Positions 59,223-64,000 of a stretch of DNA of 64,000 bases are shown piece by piece. The translations under genes and the position numbers were made by a program. The first letter of the stretch is position 1. Each line of letters begins with the position of its first letter. Origin of the DNA: Promethearchaeota archaeon. Lineage in GTDB: Archaea > Asgardarchaeota > Lokiarchaeia > Sigyniarchaeales > SOKP01. The DNA lies in contig JAEOSU010000038.1 of the NCBI GenBank assembly GCA_016840165.1, positions 1 through 64,000 of the forward strand, in the 5' to 3' direction. The notes beneath the pieces were generated by a model. The model made no database searches. It saw only the letters and a list, made by a program, of their open reading frames with translations, and was not told where the DNA came from.

Positions 59223-59741
59223 ATTCCAAAAACGGAAAAAACTGATAATGATGAGATTAATGTTCAGAATAATTTTAAAGAACAAATAAAACAACTTGAA
59301 ATCAAAATAAAAGATTTAAAAGAAGAAGTGGCTAAGAATCAAAAAGAAATGCTCCAGCGAATAGAAGAGACAATAAAAACCCAAGAGGAAATCATAATGG
59401 ACATGATTAAAAAATTCAATAATGAGTTTTATCAACATAAAACCAATGTTTTAGAGGACTTAGAGCATATTAAAAATCAGCAAGATGTTCTCAAAATCTC
59501 TTATACGGTAAATGAGAAAAAGCTTTTAGATAAAATAGAAAAAATCGTAATTAAAAAAGTTCATGAAAAAATTAATGGAAGGGAAAATGAAATTTTAATG
59601 AAAATTTGGGTAGAAGAATTTAAAGATATCATAGCTAATTTTGAAAAACTGAAAAAAGTAGACCCCAAAGAATTTAAAATTCGATTAAAAGAAATAACTG
59701 ACACTATTGAAATGTTTAAATCTAAAATACTAATTGAATAA
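59223..59741 (+). CDS. Coiled-coil protein, partner of small GTPase, probable AUU start
   Basis: 172 residues from ATT 59223; from the first in-frame GTG (59328) it would be 137. The upstream part continues the same heptad helix (FKEQIKQLEIKIKDLKEEVA), a good Shine-Dalgarno sits 6 nt before the ATT, and GTG 59328 has none. So the AUU start is favoured. Charged helical protein throughout, with a less coiled C-terminal part (MKIWVEEFKDIIANFEKLKK). Being 16 nt downstream of the GTPase, it may be its effector or scaffold. Function unknown. Confidence 0.7.
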   Translation: MPKTEKTDNDEINVQNNFKEQIKQLEIKIKDLKEEVAKNQKEMLQRIEETIKTQEEIIMDMIKKFNNEFYQHKTNVLEDLEHIKNQQDVLKISYTVNEKKLLDKIEKIVIKKVHEKINGRENEILMKIWVEEFKDIIANFEKLKKVDPKEFKIRLKEITDTIEMFKSKILIE

Positions 59742-59747
59742 GAAAAA

Positions 59748-60887
59748 TTAATTTAATTTTGGAGGAGGAACATAGACTCTTCTCATACCCTCAATTAATC
59801 TAATAGCATTTTCAGGGCAGAAATGTGCACAAACACCACAACCAATGCAAATTTTCTCATTTACTTCTGCAATATTTTCAGTATTCAAATGAATTGCCTC
59901 TACAGAACACTTTTCTACACAAATACCACATCCAGTACAAAGATCCTCATCAATAGAAGAGAGATAATTTGTGGAATTTATCATTGCTGTCATTCCACCC
60001 CTCCACCAATCGAGCGTTCCACAACAACATTTGCAACAGTTACATACACTTGTTTCGGCTTTTTGAATATCTGAATGTGGATGAAATGCCTTATGAACCA
60101 AACCATCTTGTTCAGACTGCTTCATTATTTTTAAGGCCTCCTCTTTCGAAACTAATCTAGCAAATCCTTGTTCGGAAACGAATCTAGCTGATTTCCCGAA
60201 AGTAAAACAATTTTCTCTTAATTGAGTCTGCTTACATGGCTCTCCTAGTAAATCTTTGTGATTTCGGCAGAAACAATGACCCACGGCAATATCATCAAAT
60301 TTTAGTATCAAATCTTCTATTCTTTGGGTCGGAATAATGTCTTCTTCGGGAACTTCTAAATTCTCATTAACGATAATCTGAACTTCATCTCCCGATATGT
60401 TTTTTTCTAAAAGGGGTAATGTCCTGTCAAAAGGGCGCATTTTTTCGAAGATCGGAATGATAGAGTCATAATTCATTTGTATAAAATCTTCAACCTCATC
60501 AAAATAACTAGCAAATAACTCAGCAAGAGCTTTTTCATCTGCGGTATGCTGAATTTTTCCCATGAATGTGTATTCAAAAGCACCAACCATTACTAAAGGC
60601 ATTAATCGATATACCATAATCCCTTCAGAATTTGGTTGATTAAAGATATAACCTTTCTTTGCTAATGATTTGACAAGACGAAAAATTTGATCATCAGGCA
60701 TCTTGCTACTTTTTCTTAATTCTTCAAGAGTTTGGGAAACCTTTCTTCTAAAGGCTTCAACCAAGGCTAATTCATCTTCATTAATCATTTGTTTAATGAT
60801 ACTAATTAAAGTCTCATTAATAGGAAAAGGAAGTGAACCCGCCTTAATTATAATACGTGCGGCTTTATTATATTGTTCGACTGACAA
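59748..60887 (-). CDS. Ferredoxin with N-terminal winged-helix domain
   Basis: 379 residues, TTG start. Residues ~1-100 look like a winged helix (ALVEAFRRKVSQTLEELRKS, 'DDQIFRLVKSLAKKGYIFNQ'). The middle holds extra cysteines (HCFCRNHKDLLGEPCKQ, SVCNCCKCCCGTL) that may bind another cluster. The C-terminus is a 2x[4Fe-4S] ferredoxin (CTGCGICVEKCSVEAI, CIGCGVCAHFCPENAI). Related 4Fe-4S proteins are common in anaerobic archaea and Deltaproteobacteria, with no firm function. A redox-sensing role is possible. Convergent with the coiled-coil gene. Confidence 0.87.
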   Translation of the reverse strand: MSVEQYNKAARIIIKAGSLPFPINETLISIIKQMINEDELALVEAFRRKVSQTLEELRKSSKMPDDQIFRLVKSLAKKGYIFNQPNSEGIMVYRLMPLVMVGAFEYTFMGKIQHTADEKALAELFASYFDEVEDFIQMNYDSIIPIFEKMRPFDRTLPLLEKNISGDEVQIIVNENLEVPEEDIIPTQRIEDLILKFDDIAVGHCFCRNHKDLLGEPCKQTQLRENCFTFGKSARFVSEQGFARLVSKEEALKIMKQSEQDGLVHKAFHPHSDIQKAETSVCNCCKCCCGTLDWWRGGMTAMINSTNYLSSIDEDLCTGCGICVEKCSVEAIHLNTENIAEVNEKICIGCGVCAHFCPENAIRLIEGMRRVYVPPPKLN

Positions 60888-61032
60888 TTTTGTTCAATAA
60901 ATTTTGTCTGTAATATTACTTCGTTAAATGATATATATCATTAATAGGTTTCATTTAAGAATTATTGGACTACTAATATTATAAAATAAATAGAAATTTT
61001 ATTATAATTAAATAGGTTGTTTAAAAAAACCT

Positions 61033-61043
61033 TTTATATAAAA
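61033..61043 (+). promoter_or_regulatory. TATA element of a probably leaderless transcript
   Basis: TTTTATATAAA lies about 25 nt upstream of ATG 61062. At the usual archaeal TATA-to-start distance the transcript would begin at or very near the ATG. This supports ATG 61062 rather than TTG 61017 as the gene start. Confidence 0.5.
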
Positions 61044-61061
61044 ATTTCTGATATATTCATC

Positions 61062-61643
61062 ATGTCGCAATCTAATATTATAATAAAATTAAAAAATGAT
61101 GCAGAAGCGGTATATGCATTTCCAAATAAGAAAAAGGAATTTTTCATTGATTTATTCAATGCGAGTCCAAATTATTTACCTCAAGCAAAAATAAGAATTG
61201 AAGGTCCTCCCGAAGTTAAAATGCTTGTGAAATCTGAATGGTATGGAGGTGTACCGGCTGGACAATCCAAAAGACGCCTATATAGTATTATTCCAAAAGA
61301 AGAAGGAATATTTCAATTTACTGCCTCTCTCACTAGTAAAACAAGACCAATAATCGATATCCCTTTCGAGGTAAGGGTAGGGAACGTTGCTGTGACTCCA
61401 TTATTATCAAAACCTCCAACAACACCAAACGCTACTAAAGTAATGCAGAAAATCAACTGTCCTTACTGTCACGAATTAATTGACGATGATGCGTCTTTTT
61501 GTCCCCATTGTGGCTCAAGTATTCAACAAAAATTGGAGGAATCTAAAAAGGATGGAAAGGATACTAAGTTTTGTACAAAATGCGGCACCGAGCTTCCCAT
61601 AGATGCAAAATTCTGTGCTAAATGTGGCACTAAATTAAAATAA
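61062..61643 (+). CDS. Beta-domain protein with two C-terminal zinc ribbons
   Basis: 193 residues from ATG 61062. N-terminal ~110 residues form a beta-sandwich-like domain (AVYAFPNKKKEFFIDLFNAS, 'YSIIPKEEGIFQFTASLTSK'), then a Pro/Thr linker and two zinc ribbons: CPYC..CPHC (about 135-157) and CTKC..CAKC (about 172-190). Not recognised as a known family. The immunoglobulin-like domain plus zinc ribbons occurs in other archaeal proteins of unknown role. Confidence 0.72.
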   Translation: MSQSNIIIKLKNDAEAVYAFPNKKKEFFIDLFNASPNYLPQAKIRIEGPPEVKMLVKSEWYGGVPAGQSKRRLYSIIPKEEGIFQFTASLTSKTRPIIDIPFEVRVGNVAVTPLLSKPPTTPNATKVMQKINCPYCHELIDDDASFCPHCGSSIQQKLEESKKDGKDTKFCTKCGTELPIDAKFCAKCGTKLK

Positions 61644-61812
61644 ATACCTCTAATCTTTATTTTTATTGTTTACTGCTTTCATCACTAATTAAAATGACGC
61701 CAGAGTGTTTTCTCTAGAAATATAGAATAATATTTTTAAGCGAAAATAATATTATAGTCTGATATATACTGGGATTTTATAATTCATTTCAAAATTCAAT
61801 TTGAAATCTGAT

Positions 61813-63993
61813 ATGAAACTAACAAACCTAAAAATTAATGATTTTTTTAATGAAATTGATAAATTCACATTTTTGGTAGGCGCTGGATGTTCTATTGACA
61901 GTCCTTCTAACCTTCCTGCTGGTTTTGCGATGATGGAAGCCTTAATTGAACATACATGCCATCAATCAGAGTGGAAAGGTATTATTGAGCTTATGAAATC
62001 GGGACAATTGCGATTTGAAACCCTCGTTGAGATTATACGAGATCAATTAGATCCCACGCTTGAACTCATTGATTTCTATGGAATGTGCGATAAACCAAAT
62101 ATTCAACATTTTTTCTTAGCTGATATGTTAATAAAAGGTCATTTTGTAATGACCACTAATTTCGATCATTTGATTGAATATGCCCTAAATCATTCAGGTA
62201 TACCTTTAGGAGATATTGTTCCGATAATAACTAGAGAAGATTTTGAAAGATATACTGACCCTTATGAGTTACTAAATCAAGGAAAGAAGCTAGTTTATAA
62301 AGTTCATGGCTCTCCTACGAACTTAATAACTAAACAATCCACAAAAGATTCTTTAATAGCTACAATTCAGGCTTTTGGTTCAAATAAAGAAGCAGAAAAC
62401 GTTTTTCAACTTGAATCATTTAAACAACCTGCATTTGAAAACATCACTAAAGAACGTTCATTAGTTGTTATTGGATATTCAGGTAGCGATGACTTTGACA
62501 TAGTTCCTACATTAGCAGTGTTAAGACAATTAAAGAATGTGATTTGGATTAACTATTCAAATGACATCAAAATGGGAAATGAGCAGATTTATGAGATTAA
62601 TGAGAATACTTCTCAATCATTAAATAAACTGGATTTGAATTTGAAAAAAGTAGTCCAGATCCTCTTAAAAATATGGCAGGCTCGAAATACTGAACATGTT
62701 TATTTAGTTAATGTCAATACATCCACTCTAGCCGAAGAGTTAATTGAATCCAAACCAAAGCTAAGTGTAGAAGACTTTTCCTTACAACCGACCGCTTATC
62801 TCAATAGAATTTATCCTGATGTAGAGGACGCTTTAAAATTCTATATACCTTACAAAATATATATTGATAAGGATTTATATGATAATGCTTTACCTTGTCT
62901 CAAAAAGTTACTTCGCGTTGCTGAAGATACAGATGATAAGAACTGGAAAATACTTACTCTGAATAATATTGGAGAACTTTATCATTCAATAGGAAATTAT
63001 GCTGATGCTCTAACTAATTTAGAAAATGCATTGGAACTGGCTAAAAATTTAGGTAGTATATTTGGAATAAATATTAAATCCACTATCTTTAATAATTTAG
63101 CAACCGTTTATTCGAGCAGAAGAGACTATCCAGCTGCCATTAATTATTATAAGGACGCTGCGAGGATTCTTAGGCAAAATGGTAATTTGCATGGCACGAT
63201 GGTTAATTTAAATAATGTCGGAGATATTTATCGGACACAGGATCGCTTTCCTGAAGCGTTGAAATATTATGAAGAGGCATTAGATATTGCCAATCAAATT
63301 GGAGATATAAATGCTCGTGGTTTAATATTGAACAACAGTGGAACTATGTATGTCAGTCAGAGAAACTATTTAGAAGCAGAAAAACGATATAATGAAGCTT
63401 TAAAAATCTCAAAACAATTAGGTGATAGAAGCTTAAATTCATCTTGTCTCCTTAATATCGGTAATCTAAGGCGAATCCAAGGGAATACCCAGGAAGCCTC
63501 CAGGTTATTCAATGAAGCACTTATCATAGCAGAAGAGATTGGAGATGTTGAAGCTAAATCCTCAATATTAGAGTACATTAAATTGAATAATCAACAAACT
63601 TCGGGAACACAAAAGGCACTTCTTTCTAAAGATATTGGCGTGGTAACTGAGGATATTGACTGCCATCCAAAATGGACTAATAACGATATAAAGAGTTTTA
63701 TTAAAGGTTTTACCGAAGGTTTTTTTAATGAATTTCGAGATTCACTTAATTGGCAACGTATAAAAGTCGTTTATGAAGAACTCGATTCAAATACTTTTAC
63801 AATCTCATCTGGTTCTCCAATAAAAGCAACGTTTCAAATATTAGAAAAAAGTAAGAAGAAAAAGATGCTTCAAATTAAATGGGAGGAGCGGAGTGACATA
63901 GCTAGGTCTGTATGGATTGGCATAGTTAAACAATTTAGAATTGTTTTCTCAAATCCGGGGCTTAAATCCATTCAAAAATTAATAAAAAAATAA
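61813..63993 (+). CDS. SIR2-domain protein with TPR repeats (NADase-type effector candidate)
   Basis: 726 residues from ATG 61813 (TTG 61801 also in frame). N-terminal SIR2_2-type domain (about 15-230): FLVGAGCSIDSPSNLP, VMTTNFDHLIEYAL (Asn and Asp) and KVHGSPTN (catalytic His), 'LVVIGYSGSDDFDIV'. A linker follows, then at least five TPR repeats of 40 residues (NNIGELYHSIGNYADALTNL, NNLATVYSSRRDYPAAINYY, NNVGDIYRTQDRFPEALKYY and two more), then a ~110-residue C-terminal domain. The architecture matches SIR2-TPR proteins that deplete NAD+ in anti-phage defence and STAND-like sensing. Whether it is immune or housekeeping cannot be told from context. Confidence 0.85.
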   Translation: MKLTNLKINDFFNEIDKFTFLVGAGCSIDSPSNLPAGFAMMEALIEHTCHQSEWKGIIELMKSGQLRFETLVEIIRDQLDPTLELIDFYGMCDKPNIQHFFLADMLIKGHFVMTTNFDHLIEYALNHSGIPLGDIVPIITREDFERYTDPYELLNQGKKLVYKVHGSPTNLITKQSTKDSLIATIQAFGSNKEAENVFQLESFKQPAFENITKERSLVVIGYSGSDDFDIVPTLAVLRQLKNVIWINYSNDIKMGNEQIYEINENTSQSLNKLDLNLKKVVQILLKIWQARNTEHVYLVNVNTSTLAEELIESKPKLSVEDFSLQPTAYLNRIYPDVEDALKFYIPYKIYIDKDLYDNALPCLKKLLRVAEDTDDKNWKILTLNNIGELYHSIGNYADALTNLENALELAKNLGSIFGINIKSTIFNNLATVYSSRRDYPAAINYYKDAARILRQNGNLHGTMVNLNNVGDIYRTQDRFPEALKYYEEALDIANQIGDINARGLILNNSGTMYVSQRNYLEAEKRYNEALKISKQLGDRSLNSSCLLNIGNLRRIQGNTQEASRLFNEALIIAEEIGDVEAKSSILEYIKLNNQQTSGTQKALLSKDIGVVTEDIDCHPKWTNNDIKSFIKGFTEGFFNEFRDSLNWQRIKVVYEELDSNTFTISSGSPIKATFQILEKSKKKKMLQIKWEERSDIARSVWIGIVKQFRIVFSNPGLKSIQKLIKK

Positions 63994-64000
63994 TTATAAA

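Overview
The window is AT-rich archaeal DNA with densely packed short operons, T-tract terminators, TATA-type promoter elements and many GTG/TTG starts. The gene content points to an Asgard archaeon, most likely of the Lokiarchaeia (Promethearchaeota). It has a Ras/Arf-like small GTPase, a longin-GTPase fusion, a RING-like zinc protein, a cyclin-fold protein, MvhD-linked HdrABC and a corrinoid/UroD-type methyltransferase. Lineage is inferred from gene content only; there is no rRNA or tRNA gene in the window.

Region 1-4.2 kb: a membrane protein running off the left edge, a large surface protein with three Rossmann-like repeats and a C-terminal anchor, and a SagB-type nitroreductase. Region 4.2-14.1 kb (minus strand) is the most notable locus: tusA, dsrE, dsrF, dsrH, a DsrE2-like protein, hdrC, hdrB, hdrA, mvhD, an orphan NiFe-hydrogenase small-subunit-like protein, an FrhB protein interrupted by a GltD-like flavoprotein, and a second tusA. 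The layout suggests that a sulfur-relay cascade (TusA/DsrEFH/DsrE2) is coupled to a flavin-based electron-bifurcating heterodisulfide-reductase complex. The electron donor module seems to be the FrhB-GltD chimera rather than a hydrogenase, because no NiFe large subunit is present. A divergent Lrp/AsnC regulator (14.4 kb) may control the locus.

Region 14.9-31 kb: coiled-coil proteins, a NosD-like beta-helix surface protein, DMT and GPH-type transporters, a ferredoxin-nitroreductase, a HAD phosphatase, a DUF1028 protein, an acyl-CoA dehydrogenase with a winged-helix tail, two membrane-bound hexapeptide acyltransferase-like proteins, phosphoglycerate mutase and an alpha/beta hydrolase. Region 31-42 kb is more accessory. 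It holds a RING-like protein, a TIR protein that meets a truncated 7TM gene head-to-head (a probable rearrangement junction), a PhzF protein, a ribbon-helix-helix cassette with two tiny related proteins, a cyclin-fold protein, a small HTH protein beside a 27-bp perfect palindrome, and a TrmJ-like RNA methylase.

Region 42-64 kb: a second GPH transporter, a corrinoid-methyltransferase fusion that has lost the cobalt-ligating histidine, an ICMT-like and a SAM methyltransferase, HEAT/coiled-coil proteins, the longin-GTPase, an orphan NuoN/MrpD-like subunit, an M32 carboxypeptidase, an ABC exporter, the small GTPase with a downstream coiled-coil gene that seems to start at AUU, a winged-helix ferredoxin, a zinc-ribbon protein and a SIR2-TPR protein that resembles antiviral NADases.
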